DNA of 28,942 nucleotides from Chloroflexota bacterium (GTDB lineage Bacteria; Chloroflexota; UBA6077): NCBI GenBank assembly GCA_021806765.1, contig JAJZQR010000031.1:1-28942 (forward strand). Reading direction: 5' to 3'. This document shows, one piece after another, positions 1 to 7,661 of the stretch (positions are counted from its first letter, which is position 1; each line of letters starts with the position of its first letter). The position numbers and the translations under genes are program-made. The notes under the pieces are model-generated. The model had not been told where the DNA came from and did no database searches. It worked only from the letters and a program-made list of their open reading frames with translations.

Positions 1-391
1 CCGATCTGACGCCCAGCCCAACTCTATGTACACCGAGTTGCCCGAATGCGATCCTCAATGCTGCCCGAATGGCCTGAGGGCCGATCCCGTGACCACGCAA
101 CTCCTTGGGCCCTACCAGGACTCGAGCGAGCATGGCTGTTCTATTGACCTTGTCGATCCCTGCCAACTCTAAATATCCGACCATCGCCTGGCTGGCAGTA
201 TCGACCATCTTGAATGCCATCAGCTTGGGATCAGGCCCCTCGGTTTGCAGGAGGTGCTCGCGAAACTGGCCTTCATCCAAAGGGAAAGAGAAGCCAGGGC
301 CGGCCCACTGCACCAAGAATCTGGGAGAGTCGATCCACCCTAGAAGTCGGTAAACGTCCTGCTCATGGAAGGGTTGGAGTTCTATCACCAT
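1..391 (-). CDS. GNAT-family N-acetyltransferase (RimJ/RimL-like), 3' end cut by window edge
   Basis: The reading frame runs from ATG at 391 off the left edge of the window (about 130 residues visible). It starts MVIELQPFHEQDVYRLLGWI, typical of RimJ/RimL-like acetyltransferases. Around residues 100-115 there is a V-L-V-G-P-x-x-L-R-G-x-G-I-G segment, the acetyl-CoA pyrophosphate-binding motif A (R/Q-x-x-G-x-G/A), followed by an alpha helix and 'LGVHRVGLGV', which resembles motif B. A GGGAG ribosome binding site lies about nine bases before the ATG. The substrate cannot be told from the sequence; family members acetylate protein N-termini, amino acids, polyamines or drugs. A broken fragment of a related gene lies just upstream on the same strand. 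The family call is firm; the function is unknown. Confidence 0.85.
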   Translation of the reverse strand, partial: MVIELQPFHEQDVYRLLGWIDSPRFLVQWAGPGFSFPLDEGQFREHLLQTEGPDPKLMAFKMVDTASQAMVGYLELAGIDKVNRTAMLARVLVGPKELRGHGIGPQAIRAALRIAFGQLGVHRVGLGVRS

Positions 392-449
392 CTTCAGTCT
401 CCCGGGGTCGTGGATGGCCGAATCGCGTCCAGATCGAACAGCGCGTGCT

Positions 450-656
450 CTATCCCGAGCTTGGAGACGACGCCGGCGTCCGAACAACCACGGCCTCTCG
501 CATGAATCCCTTCCCCTCTGCTGATGTCCGCAGTCAGTAGCCGATCTCGAAGGAGCGAACGTCCCAGTTCAACCTGGGGAAGCCGGCGTTTCCCAGGAAC
601 TGGCTCGTCTCCCGGTCGAAGATCATCATATCGAGGTTCTCTCGTAGTGCATTACC
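450..656 (-). pseudogene. Remnant of a second GNAT (RimL-like) acetyltransferase gene, interrupted by TGA
   Basis: On the minus strand an open stretch from about 656 reads RGNALRENLDMMIFDRETSQ, then a segment ending NWDVRSFEIGY, and meets TGA at 536-534. Past the stop the same frame continues LRTSAEGKGFMREAV before losing similarity and stopping at 452-450. In RimJ/RimL proteins this region normally reads IGYWLR..GKGYM.EA, so the TGA occupies the position of a conserved Trp and the acetyl-CoA loop (E-G-K-G) follows it. The N-terminal third and everything after motif A are missing, which favours a decayed copy of the neighbouring acetyltransferase over a recoded gene. Confidence 0.6.
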
Positions 657-699
657 TCGTCATGTCGCGGCGGCACCACCACCCCGGCGTAGGTGGCCT

Positions 700-2076
700 C
701 TATCCGGCCGTTCTTCTGGAGGGCGGACCGAGCCACCAGTCGTACATCTGCCCCCAGTCGAGGTAGCCATAGTACCCGAACCACCGGGCGACCGGGTCCG
801 GGAGGGGGCTCACCTCCTCCACCACCTGCTTCAGATCTAAGCCGTCGGGTCGGATCAGCCAGAGCTGCATCTGGTCGTCGAGCATGCGCCCGAAGAGGAT
901 GAAGGCGCCGTCCCTCGACCAGACGGGACGCTCGTCTCGATACGTGGGGTCGCTGGTGAGCTGGCGCTTGCCCGAGCCGTCCGGCGCCATCACCCAGATG
1001 CGTCGCTCCCAGGACGCCTGCTTCGCGTCGTTGCCGCCGTCGGTCTGGACGGCCGGGGCGCTGGTGTAGGTGATGCTGCGCCCGTCGGGAGACCACGACG
1101 GGAAGAGGTCCGAGTTGGAGGGCTCGGAGAGGGGTCGTACTTGGCCCAAGAGGTCCGAGACCGCTATCTGCTTCCTGTACCAGCTGCTGCGATACGAGCC
1201 GTCCACCAAGACCAGCTCCCGGCCGGAGGGAGACCAGCTCAGGAAGTCGCGGTGAAGCAGCATGCCCTTGACCAGTTCCCTTGGCTGGCCGCCGTCGACG
1301 GGAACCGACATCAGCGCCCCACCGTCGGCCGCAAAGGAGCCCGAGAAGTAGGGATTGGTCCAGTAGAGCAGGTTGGAGCCGTCCGGCGTCCAGCACGCCA
1401 CGAGGAAGCCCGCTAGCGATGGACTTCCCCCGTCCAGTATCTCTCTGGCATCACTACCGTCGGCCCGAACGCGCCAGATACTACCTCGGAGGGCCGGGCC
1501 CTTCATGCCCTCAGTGGGAGTGAGCGTGTCTATTCTGCCGAATGACAGCCACAACCCATCCGGGCTCCAGACCGGGTCGCCCTGAACCCTTGCCGAGACC
1601 CCCCGTCGGTTGGAACCGTCGGCGTCCTCCATGGCCAAGCCGTTCTGTGTGACGCAAGCGAACCGGTCGGCTACCGGGGACCAGAAGGCGCGGGCTCGTG
1701 GAGCAGAGCCAACAAGACGAGGCTCGCCACCGGATAGGCGAATGACCCACAGCTGCGACCCGTCGATTCCCGCGTCCTTCACGAAGGTGAGCCACTCGCC
1801 CGATGGGGACCATCTCGGCTCTCCGTTGCGTCCGTCGTGAGTGAGCTGGTGGGCCTGTCCATCGGGCAGATCCTTCACCCAGATGTCTCCACCCTTCACG
1901 AAGGCGAGCCTGCCCAGCTGGAGCTTGGGGATGGGAGTTGCCTGGACCGGTTGGGCAGCAGTCGGACGGACCGGCATCGCCGTCGGTGTTGAGTTCTTCT
2001 GGGCCAGAGAGGAGCTACAGGCCGCCGTGAGAGACACCGCGACCAGGGTCAACCACAGCGAAGATTGGAGTCTCAT
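700..2076 (-). CDS. TolB-like beta-propeller lipoprotein (PD40/WD40-like repeats)
   Basis: This 458-residue secreted protein starts at ATG 2076, with GGAGGT nine bases upstream. Residues 1-20 form a lipoprotein signal (hydrophobic LWLTLVAVSL, lipobox T-A-A-C with Cys20), followed by a Thr/Pro/Ala-rich linker. The rest holds about seven copies of the PD40 motif W-S-P-D/S-G plus a short strand, for example 'RWSPSGEWLTFV', 'VWSPDGLWLSFG', 'CWTPDGSNLLYW', 'SWSPSGRELVLV' and 'SWSPDGRSITYT', each pairing with 'IWVxxxDGS..R' strands. This is the TolB C-terminal propeller pattern. It is probably anchored outside the membrane and binds a protein or peptide partner. There is no TolB N-terminal domain and no catalytic domain. 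It lies 4 bases after a small membrane-protein gene and is probably co-transcribed with it. Confidence 0.85.
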   Translation of the reverse strand: MRLQSSLWLTLVAVSLTAACSSSLAQKNSTPTAMPVRPTAAQPVQATPIPKLQLGRLAFVKGGDIWVKDLPDGQAHQLTHDGRNGEPRWSPSGEWLTFVKDAGIDGSQLWVIRLSGGEPRLVGSAPRARAFWSPVADRFACVTQNGLAMEDADGSNRRGVSARVQGDPVWSPDGLWLSFGRIDTLTPTEGMKGPALRGSIWRVRADGSDAREILDGGSPSLAGFLVACWTPDGSNLLYWTNPYFSGSFAADGGALMSVPVDGGQPRELVKGMLLHRDFLSWSPSGRELVLVDGSYRSSWYRKQIAVSDLLGQVRPLSEPSNSDLFPSWSPDGRSITYTSAPAVQTDGGNDAKQASWERRIWVMAPDGSGKRQLTSDPTYRDERPVWSRDGAFILFGRMLDDQMQLWLIRPDGLDLKQVVEEVSPLPDPVARWFGYYGYLDWGQMYDWWLGPPSRRTAG

Positions 2077-2080
2077 CCTG

Positions 2081-2395
2081 TTACGACCTCCAGAGGAGGC
2101 TGACTCCTGCCCCCAGTTGCAGCAGGCCTCCAAGCAGGACAGTGAGAAGTTCTCCCCAGTCTACTCTCGAACCGTTGAGAATGAACTGTACACCGGCCAA
2201 CAGGCAGGTCCCGATGCCGCTGGCTATCAGGACGTACCCGAACTTGTTCGGCCGCCTGCCAAGCAAGATTGGCGGGATCCTGCCCCCGACCCAGTATCCC
2301 GGCAGGTACTGGTGGTCCTGCCAGTCCTTCCACTCTCGCAGAGGATCGGCCTCATCCATGTTCCGAGTGCGCTTTGCCCTTCTCTTCTTGCTCAT
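2081..2395 (-). CDS. Small two-helix membrane protein of unknown function
   Basis: A 104-residue protein beginning MSKKRRAKRTRNMDEADPLR. The first ~50 residues are polar and Trp/Tyr-rich. Two hydrophobic segments follow: residues ~53-73 (YVLIASGIGTCLLAGVQFIL) and ~83-101 (LLTVLLGGLLQLGAGVSLLW). The N-terminus is strongly basic, suggesting a cytoplasmic N-terminus and a hairpin topology. The ATG at 2395 overlaps the TGA of the preceding frame (ATGA), and the gene ends 4 bases before the start of the propeller lipoprotein, so the three look co-transcribed. A longer in-frame extension upstream is Arg/Ala-rich and looks like a frame shadow. I do not recognise the family. Confidence 0.6.
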   Translation of the reverse strand: MSKKRRAKRTRNMDEADPLREWKDWQDHQYLPGYWVGGRIPPILLGRRPNKFGYVLIASGIGTCLLAGVQFILNGSRVDWGELLTVLLGGLLQLGAGVSLLWRS

Positions 2396-2855
2396 CCAGC
2401 ATCGGCCTCCGGCCATTGATGGTGCAGCGGCAGCAGGTACCCTTGGAGTCGGCGTCTCGGATCGATCATGCGGCCGGCGACCACGGCTGCGAGCAGCAGC
2501 GTCCACACCGCCAGCGCCGCGACGAAGAGCCACTGGGCTGCCCCCATAGGAGTTCGCCGTTGTCCCACATGGCGATCCTGCTCTGCCAGCTCTCTGGCGT
2601 GGCCCAGCCGGTCTGGACAACGAGGAGGCTGAGGGTCAGCGTCACGGGCGCCAGAAGCACCACAGCCAGCGGGTCACTGATCTTCTTGACAGGGTTGGCA
2701 TGTAGCCACAGCCGCCTTCAGATAACGAGGCAGATGGCACTCGGCCAGTACCAGGCGAGGGGCAGCAGTAGGAACGCGGGGGGATTCTGGGGCGTCGTTC
2801 CGAACAGAAGCAGCACACCGGCTCCAACCACGGCTGCAGTCCCCCAGATCGTCAC
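2392..2855 (-). pseudogene. Disrupted gene for a ~4-helix membrane protein (one TGA, one frame change)
   Basis: Minus-strand translation from about GTG 2855 gives a hydrophobic segment (TIWGTAAVVGAGVLLLF), then PPAFLLLPLAWYWPSAICLV and a TGA at 2720-2718. The same frame resumes with RRLWLHANPVKKISDPLAVV, a third hydrophobic stretch and '..MWDNGELLWG'. At the C5 tract 2541-2545 (G5 on the coding strand) the sensible frame moves by one base into GAAQWLFVAALAVWTLLLAA, which ends at TGA 2394-2392. One extra G in the tract would join the frames. Read together this is a membrane protein with four helices; read literally it is three tiny hydrophobic frames, the last a 51-residue ORF from ATG 2547. 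Pseudogene decay or sequence error are both possible. There is no match to a family I know. Confidence 0.45.
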
Positions 2856-2922
2856 TGCATCGGGCAGGACTCTGCGCGAAGTTAGAGCCCCTTACCGAGG
2901 TTCTACCTTTCATGTCGTTCGG

Positions 2923-2993
2923 CTGCCGGGCCAGGATTCGAACCTGGGTAACGGGATCCAAAGTCCCGAGTCCTACCGCTAGACGACCCGGCA
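2923..2993 (-). tRNA. tRNA-Gln (anticodon TTG)
   Basis: The minus strand folds into a standard cloverleaf. The acceptor stem is TGCCGGG paired with CCCGGCA, discriminator G. The D arm is GTCT-AGCGGTA-GGAC. The anticodon stem is CGGGA/TCCCG with loop CTTTGGA, giving anticodon TTG. The T arm is CCAGG-TTCGAAT-CCTGG. The 3' CCA is not encoded. The gene stands between the disrupted membrane-protein gene and the M24 peptidase-like gene, both on the same strand. Confidence 0.95.
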
Positions 2994-3072
2994 GTGCGGG
3001 GGGATACACGGGAGAACGCCGGCGTGGCGGCGCTCTCCGTACATCTAATTGTACCACGTGCAGCAGGGAGCT

Positions 3073-4296
3073 TCACGCCGCCCGCAGCGTCTTGCCGCGC
3101 CGCCCGCAGATGGCCCAGTCCAACTCCTTCTCCAGGGGGGTGAGCTGCTCCGGTGCCCCAGCCGTCACCAGCAGGTCGTCGTTGATACGCAGACCGAAAT
3201 CTCTCATGTACACGGCCGGTTCCGCATTGTGGACCATCCCCGCCCGCAGGAGATCGGTCGAGGCAGGGTGAAGGCGCGGAGAGCGGTTGTGAGAGGTAGC
3301 CTGGAAGCCCACTCCGTGTCCCAGGCCGTGGCGGAAGGCATCGCCGTATCCGTGCCGGGTGAGCACGGTCCGGGCAGCTATGTCCACCCCGGCGGCCTGA
3401 ACCCCGGCCCTCTCCACCTGCCTGGCCCGATCCATGGCCTCGAGGCAGGCATCGTACGCAGCCCGCTGCTCGCTGCTGGGCTCCCCCACGAAGAAGGTGC
3501 GGGTTATTTCGGCCCAGAAGCCGTCCAGATACACCTCCAGCTGCACCAGCACCTGGTCCCCCCTGGAGATCCTCCGGCCAGAGCTGTAGCTGAAGGGCCG
3601 GCAGGCCGTCTCGGTCCTGGGCCCGGAAAGCACGTGGGGGAAAGGCATCACCCTCCGCACCGGTTCCATCCGCAGCCCCGCCGCCAGCACTGTCTTGCTC
3701 ACGGCGCCGGCCACGTCGCATTCCCGAACGCCGGACCGAATCGCTTCCCTGGCCGCTGTGACCCCCTGAGCCGCTACCAGGTTGGCCAGCCGTACCAGGT
3801 CCACCTCCCGATTGGTGAGCACCGCCTCCAACTCCTCCAACTCCCGATCGGCTGCCCTCCACTCGGTGTCGCCAAAGGCCTCCTGAAATAGCTGGAGAGT
3901 GCCCGGCGAGGTTACGGCAAACTGGGTGTAGCTGGCGGGGACGGTTCCGAAGTCGTTCTCGTACCCGATGACTCGACCCGCCATTTCCCGGTCGCGGGCC
4001 AGCTGGGCCAGGACCGGCTCGACCACCTCACCCACGGTGGAAAGGCGGTGAAGGGTCTCGGCGGTAAAGGCACGGACGTCCTTCACCCACCCCTGACGAG
4101 CCATCTCCTCCTCGGCCTCGGGCACCACAAGGGCCGGCTCTCCCTCCAATGGAAAGAGGGCAAAGGAGTTGCCAACCACCGGTGCGTAGCCGGTGAGCAT
4201 CAAGACGTTGTGGGGGAGACGGCACAGGAGGGCGTCCAGGCCGGCGGTGCGCATCTGGTGCACCACCCGATCCACCCGCTGCTGATCGACTTGCAT
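3073..4296 (-). CDS. M24 family 'pita-bread' protein (Xaa-Pro aminopeptidase/creatinase-like)
   Basis: A 407-residue protein from ATG 4296 (GAGGTG eight bases upstream; longer in-frame extensions would cross a perfect palindrome). Residues ~1-140 resemble the creatinase N-terminal domain and ~165-395 the M24 catalytic fold. The fold hallmarks are visible: HGLGHGVGF at 323-331, AGMVHNAEPAVY at 352-363 and GLRINDDLLVT. Of the five metal ligands of aminopeptidase P, His327 and Glu359 are kept. The first Asp is Gln252 (VLVQLEV where V-D-L-G is usual), the second Asp is Glu263 (AEITRTF for SDITRTF) and the last Glu is Asn372 (RINDD for R-x-E-D). The protein may therefore be a metal-free, creatinase-like enzyme or a lyase, not a peptidase. 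It lies downstream of hsp20 on the same strand. Confidence 0.85.
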   Translation of the reverse strand: MQVDQQRVDRVVHQMRTAGLDALLCRLPHNVLMLTGYAPVVGNSFALFPLEGEPALVVPEAEEEMARQGWVKDVRAFTAETLHRLSTVGEVVEPVLAQLARDREMAGRVIGYENDFGTVPASYTQFAVTSPGTLQLFQEAFGDTEWRAADRELEELEAVLTNREVDLVRLANLVAAQGVTAAREAIRSGVRECDVAGAVSKTVLAAGLRMEPVRRVMPFPHVLSGPRTETACRPFSYSSGRRISRGDQVLVQLEVYLDGFWAEITRTFFVGEPSSEQRAAYDACLEAMDRARQVERAGVQAAGVDIAARTVLTRHGYGDAFRHGLGHGVGFQATSHNRSPRLHPASTDLLRAGMVHNAEPAVYMRDFGLRINDDLLVTAGAPEQLTPLEKELDWAICGRRGKTLRAA

Positions 4297-4316
4297 GGAC
4301 TGCACCTCGAAGGTTG

Positions 4317-4340
4317 GAGCATGCACGTACGTGCATGCTC
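4317..4340. repeat. 24-bp perfect palindrome between hsp20 and the M24 gene
   Basis: The sequence 4317-4340 equals its own reverse complement, with half-site GAGCATGCACGT and no spacer. It lies 14 bases after the hsp20 stop codon and 20 bases before the M24 start. No T-run follows on either strand, so it does not look like an intrinsic terminator. A dimeric regulator operator or an mRNA-processing hairpin are both possible. Confidence 0.7.
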
Positions 4341-4354
4341 TAACCCTTGGATCG

Positions 4355-4858
4355 TTATCGGGGCTGCTGGCCGCCCTGCTGCCGGCCGACCCCAATCTGC
4401 TGGGATTGCCCGGCACCCGCCTGGACCTTGATCCGCTTGGGCATGGCCTCGGCGGACTTCGGCAATCTCAAATAGAGCATCCCGTTTTCAAACCGAGCAT
4501 CGGCCTGATCTGCCGAGACCGAGAAGGGCAGCGAGACGGTGCGGGTGAACTGGCCGTATTCCAACTCGTGAAAGTACCAGTTCCATTTGGAGGATTCCTC
4601 CTTCTCCGCCTCGCTGTGGATCGTCGCCCGAATGGTCAGGCTGTCGCTGGTTACGGTGATCTCCACGTCCTCCGGCTTGGCGCCGGGCACCGCAGCCATC
4701 ACCACCAGCTCGTCCTGCCGCTCGAACATGTCGATTGGGAGGGCGGTAGCCGCCATCCGGGCCATGCCGGTTCGACCGAAGGCCTCGTCGAACATCCTGT
4801 CCATGGCATCCCGCAGCGTCATCAACCGGGTGAAGGGCTCGTACCTGCTGATCGCCAT
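4355..4858 (-). CDS. Small heat-shock protein Hsp20 (alpha-crystallin family)
   Basis: A 167-residue ATP-independent holdase from ATG 4858, with GGAGGT eight bases upstream. Residues 1-40 form the short variable N-arm (MAISRYEPFTRLMTLRDAMD). The alpha-crystallin domain spans about 45-145: it begins 'PIDMFERQDELVVMAAVPGA' and ends with the diagnostic A-R-F-E-N-G-M-L-Y-L-R-L-P-K (the A-x-x-x-N-G-x-L motif). A C-terminal I-K-V (I-x-I/V) anchor is followed by a Gln/Gly-rich tail ending GRQQGGQQPR. This is the usual size for bacterial Hsp20. It prevents aggregation of unfolded proteins, and it fits with the BON and HPF stress genes a few kilobases away. No CIRCE element was seen upstream. Confidence 0.95.
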   Translation of the reverse strand: MAISRYEPFTRLMTLRDAMDRMFDEAFGRTGMARMAATALPIDMFERQDELVVMAAVPGAKPEDVEITVTSDSLTIRATIHSEAEKEESSKWNWYFHELEYGQFTRTVSLPFSVSADQADARFENGMLYLRLPKSAEAMPKRIKVQAGAGQSQQIGVGRQQGGQQPR

Positions 4859-5164
4859 GTCTCTCCACCTCCAGATCTGTATGGAATGAGGGTACGACCG
4901 AAGCCGCTCAGGCAGACTCCAACCCAGGGGCCGCACAGCCCCGGCATCCTTGATCCCCTGCAAGATCGATACCGACTATCACTTTTCTTGCTTGTTTCTT
5001 GTTGTCTTTGCGTGGCGCTAGCTGTTACGGCAAGATCGCCTGCGAGAGCTAGAGCCAGGCACGGCCCTTGCGGTACAACCACCTTGGTCGCGCTGCCAGC
5101 AACAGCCCTCCCACTTATCGGTAACACCTCAGTCCGCCCATACACCAGGATGTGGAGGATCCCG
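4859..5164. other. Divergent intergenic region hsp20 / unknown gene
   Basis: About 300 bases between two divergently transcribed genes. It holds a T-rich stretch near 4980-5010 and must carry promoters for both directions, but I could not pick out convincing -35/-10 pairs. No CIRCE palindrome and no coding frame with family similarity were seen. Confidence 0.5.
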
Positions 5165-5575
5165 ATGTCACACATCGAAATCGACCGAACCCTGCAGATG
5201 ATGACGTCCAACCTGACCGAGCAGCTGAACGCCCACGGTTTCCAGATCGTCACCGAGGACAAGGCGCTGTTCCCCTACCTCACCCCCGCCCTCGCAGCGC
5301 TGAACGCGGGGCGGCTCCTGGTCTTTGGACTCTGGGTTTTCCCGAAGGTAGGGGAGTTCCAACCGGAGATCGGCGCCATTCAGAGTTACTTTAGAGACGC
5401 CGTCGAGAATAACACCCCTGAGTCCGATCCGCGGGTCCAGTTCATCGAGAAGGTGGCCCTGGTGCTGGCTCCCGAGTCCATCGAGGACATGGCTCCGGCC
5501 GGCGACATCCACTGGATCGGGCTGGGAAATCCCTCGGAACTATCAGAGAAAGTGCGCCGCGAGCTGGCGCTGTAG
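5165..5575 (+). CDS. Hypothetical protein upstream of the dehydrogenase operon
   Basis: A 136-residue protein from ATG 5165, with GGAGG six bases upstream. It starts MSHIEIDRTLQMMTSNLTEQ and has the feel of a compact alpha/beta protein: an amphipathic N-terminal helix, a 'HGFQIVTEDKALFPYLTPAL' segment, a hydrophobic strand RLLVFGLWVFPKVG and an acidic C-terminal half. There is no signal peptide or convincing membrane span. The GF-x-V-x-T-E-D segment recalls DUF302-like domains, but too weakly to assign. It stops 12 bases before the E1 alpha start and is probably the first gene of that transcript. Confidence 0.65.
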   Translation: MSHIEIDRTLQMMTSNLTEQLNAHGFQIVTEDKALFPYLTPALAALNAGRLLVFGLWVFPKVGEFQPEIGAIQSYFRDAVENNTPESDPRVQFIEKVALVLAPESIEDMAPAGDIHWIGLGNPSELSEKVRRELAL

Positions 5576-5587
5576 CTTGGACCGAAT

Positions 5588-6592
5588 ATGAATCAAGATG
5601 AACTGGTTAACCTTTACCACCAGATGCTGTTGATTCGCCACTTCGAAGAGAAGGCGGCGGAGGAGTACGCCCTGGGAAAGATCGGCGGTTTCCTGCACCT
5701 CTATATAGGTGAGGAGGCAGTCGCCGTGGGCGCAGTGTCGGCCATGAGCAAGGAGGACCACCTGGTCACCCACTACCGGGACCACGGATACGCCCTGGCC
5801 AAGGGGGTCGATCCCAAGAAGGCCATGGCGGAACTGTTCGGAAAGGCGACCGGCCTCTCCGGCGGCAAGGGAGGGTCGATGCACATGGCCGACGTGAGCC
5901 GCCACTTCTGGGGCGGATACGCCATCGTGGGAGGCCACCTTCCCCTGGCCACCGGCATTGCCCTCGCCTGCCAGTACCAGGAGAACCACCAGGTGGTGCT
6001 GTGCGTCATGGGCGAGGGCGCCACCAACATCGGCGAGTTTCACGAGTCTTTGAACCTGGCCGCGCTGTGGCGGTTGCCCGTGGTCTACCTGGTGGAGAAC
6101 AACGCTTACGGGATGGGCACCCACCTGGCTCGAGCCTCGGCCCTCAAGGCGATCCACTCCAAGGGATGCGCATACGGGATGCCCAGCCGGCAGGTGGATG
6201 GAATGGACGTGTTGCTGGTGCGCGATGCGATCTCCAGCGCCCTGGAGTATGCCCGGGACGGGCTGGGGCCCAGCATCATCGAGGCGATGACCTACCGCTA
6301 TCGAGGTCACTCCATGGCCGACCCTGAGCTGTACCGGCACCGGGAGGAGGTGGAGACCTGGAAGTTGCGGGATCCGGTTCGCCACTTCGAGACCAGCCTG
6401 GAGCTGGGAGGCTTCTTGACGGCCGAGCAGGTGGAAGCGATCTCCCGCCAGGTAGACCAGGAGGTGGCGGAAGCGGTGGAGTTCGCCGAGAAGAGCCCGG
6501 AGCCGGAGCCGGCGGCCATCTGCGAGAATGTCTACGCGGGCACCCAGGAGAGGGAAGTGGGTACCCCAGTGACGGCCGGGGCGGGGAGGTAG
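5588..6592 (+). CDS. Pyruvate/2-oxoacid dehydrogenase E1 component, alpha subunit
   Basis: A 334-residue thiamine-diphosphate enzyme subunit that decarboxylates the 2-oxoacid and, with E1 beta, acetylates the lipoyl group of E2. It starts MNQDELVNLYHQMLLIRHFE, the usual E1 alpha opening. The TPP motif reads GEGATNIGEFHESLNLAALW at 142-161 and ends with the NN pair at 171-172. The acidic Mg ligand is Glu143 where most family members have Asp (GDG). HYRDHG (62-67) and GGSMHM (96-101) are also typical. Pyruvate is the likeliest substrate, but acetoin or branched-chain acids cannot be excluded from sequence alone. The start has only a weak GGA ribosome binding site, which may mean coupling to the preceding gene. 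E1 beta follows after two bases. Confidence 0.93.
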   Translation: MNQDELVNLYHQMLLIRHFEEKAAEEYALGKIGGFLHLYIGEEAVAVGAVSAMSKEDHLVTHYRDHGYALAKGVDPKKAMAELFGKATGLSGGKGGSMHMADVSRHFWGGYAIVGGHLPLATGIALACQYQENHQVVLCVMGEGATNIGEFHESLNLAALWRLPVVYLVENNAYGMGTHLARASALKAIHSKGCAYGMPSRQVDGMDVLLVRDAISSALEYARDGLGPSIIEAMTYRYRGHSMADPELYRHREEVETWKLRDPVRHFETSLELGGFLTAEQVEAISRQVDQEVAEAVEFAEKSPEPEPAAICENVYAGTQEREVGTPVTAGAGR

Positions 6593-6594
6593 CC

Positions 6595-7569
6595 ATGCCA
6601 GATCTCACCTACCGCGAGGCACTACGCCAGGCGCTCCGAGAGGAGATGCGCCGCGACGAACGAGTCTTCGTCATGGGGGAGGACGTGGCTGCCTACGGGG
6701 GCACCTATGCGGTCACCAAAGGGCTGGTGGACGAGTTCGGAGAAAAGCGCGTGAAGGACACCCCCATCGCCGAATCCGTCATCGTGGGCTCCGCGCTCGG
6801 CGCGGCCATGGCCGGACTCCATCCCGTTGCCGAACTGATGACCGTCAACTTCTCCCTGCTGGCCCTCGATCAGATCGTCAACCATGCGGCCAAGATACAC
6901 TATATGTTCGGGGGACAGATCGACGCGCCGCTGGTGATCCGCACGGCCTCGGGTTGGGGCCAGTTAGGGCCAACCCACTCCCAGACCTTCGACAACTACT
7001 TCGCCTACGTCCCCGGGCTGCTGGTGGTAGCGCCCTCCACTCCGCGAGACGCGAAGGGGCTGCTGAAAGCGGCCATCCGGGATCCAAACCCGGTGATGTT
7101 CCTGGAGCACAGCCTCCTGTACAGCATGCGGGGCGAGGTCCCCGAGGACGACTTCGTCGAGGAGTTGGGGAAGTCCCGATTGCTTCGTCCCGGGACGGAC
7201 GTGACCATCGTCTCCTACTCCCGCATGGCAGTGGCCTCCATGCTGGCGGCCGAGCAGCTGTCCAGGGAAGGGATCGAGGCGGAGGTCATCGACCTGCGCT
7301 CCCTGCGGCCGCTGGACCTGGACCCGGTGCTGGAGTCGGTCCGCAAGACCAACCGGGTAGTGGTAGCCGAAGAGGGATGGCGCAGCTTCGGGATAGGGTC
7401 GGAGATAGCCACCCGCATCTACGAGAATGCCTTCGACTACCTGGACGCCCCCGTCGCCAGGGTCGCCGCCTACGAGGTCCCGGTAGCCTACAACAAGACC
7501 CTGGAGAGGGAGACGCTCCCCGACGAGAAGGACGTCATCGAAGCAGTCAAGAAGCTGGTGAAAAGATAG
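6595..7569 (+). CDS. Pyruvate/2-oxoacid dehydrogenase E1 component, beta subunit
   Basis: A 324-residue partner of E1 alpha (alpha2-beta2 heterotetramer). Its ribosome binding site GGGAGG overlaps the end of the E1 alpha gene, so the two are translationally linked. Family marks in order: the start LTYREALRQALREEMRRDER, GEDVAAYGG at 28-36, the 'DTPIAESVIVGSALGAAMAG' TPP/Glu region, 'QLGPTHSQTFDNYFAYVPGL', and a C-terminal transketolase domain with VVVAEEGWRSFGIGSEIA. The length is normal for bacterial E1 beta. It is followed by a hairpin-forming repeat and then E2. Confidence 0.95.
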   Translation: MPDLTYREALRQALREEMRRDERVFVMGEDVAAYGGTYAVTKGLVDEFGEKRVKDTPIAESVIVGSALGAAMAGLHPVAELMTVNFSLLALDQIVNHAAKIHYMFGGQIDAPLVIRTASGWGQLGPTHSQTFDNYFAYVPGLLVVAPSTPRDAKGLLKAAIRDPNPVMFLEHSLLYSMRGEVPEDDFVEELGKSRLLRPGTDVTIVSYSRMAVASMLAAEQLSREGIEAEVIDLRSLRPLDLDPVLESVRKTNRVVVAEEGWRSFGIGSEIATRIYENAFDYLDAPVARVAAYEVPVAYNKTLERETLPDEKDVIEAVKKLVKR

Positions 7570-7574
7570 CTGTC

Positions 7575-7646
7575 AGCGATCAGCAGTCAGCTATCAGCAG
7601 TCAGCAAGTCTCGGAGTCGAAAGCTGATGGCTGACTGCTGATCGCT
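7575..7646. repeat. Word-like repeat forming a hairpin between E1 beta and E2
   Basis: Arms AGCGATCAGCAGTCAG (7575-7590) and CTGACTGCTGATCGCT (7631-7646) are exact reverse complements. The loop repeats the same 'cagtcag/tatcagcag' words. It sits inside an operon, just before the E2 ribosome binding site, so it could affect message stability or E2 expression. Similar word-repeat hairpins occur elsewhere in this window. Confidence 0.85.
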
Positions 7647-7661
7647 CGCGAGGAGGTTCCT

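Noticed and set aside
626..1396. A long minus-strand frame overlapping the propeller lipoprotein and extending past its stop
   Set aside because: It is an Arg/Gly/Pro-rich shadow of the real frame; the lipoprotein frame has a signal peptide, seven propeller motifs and a good ribosome binding site.
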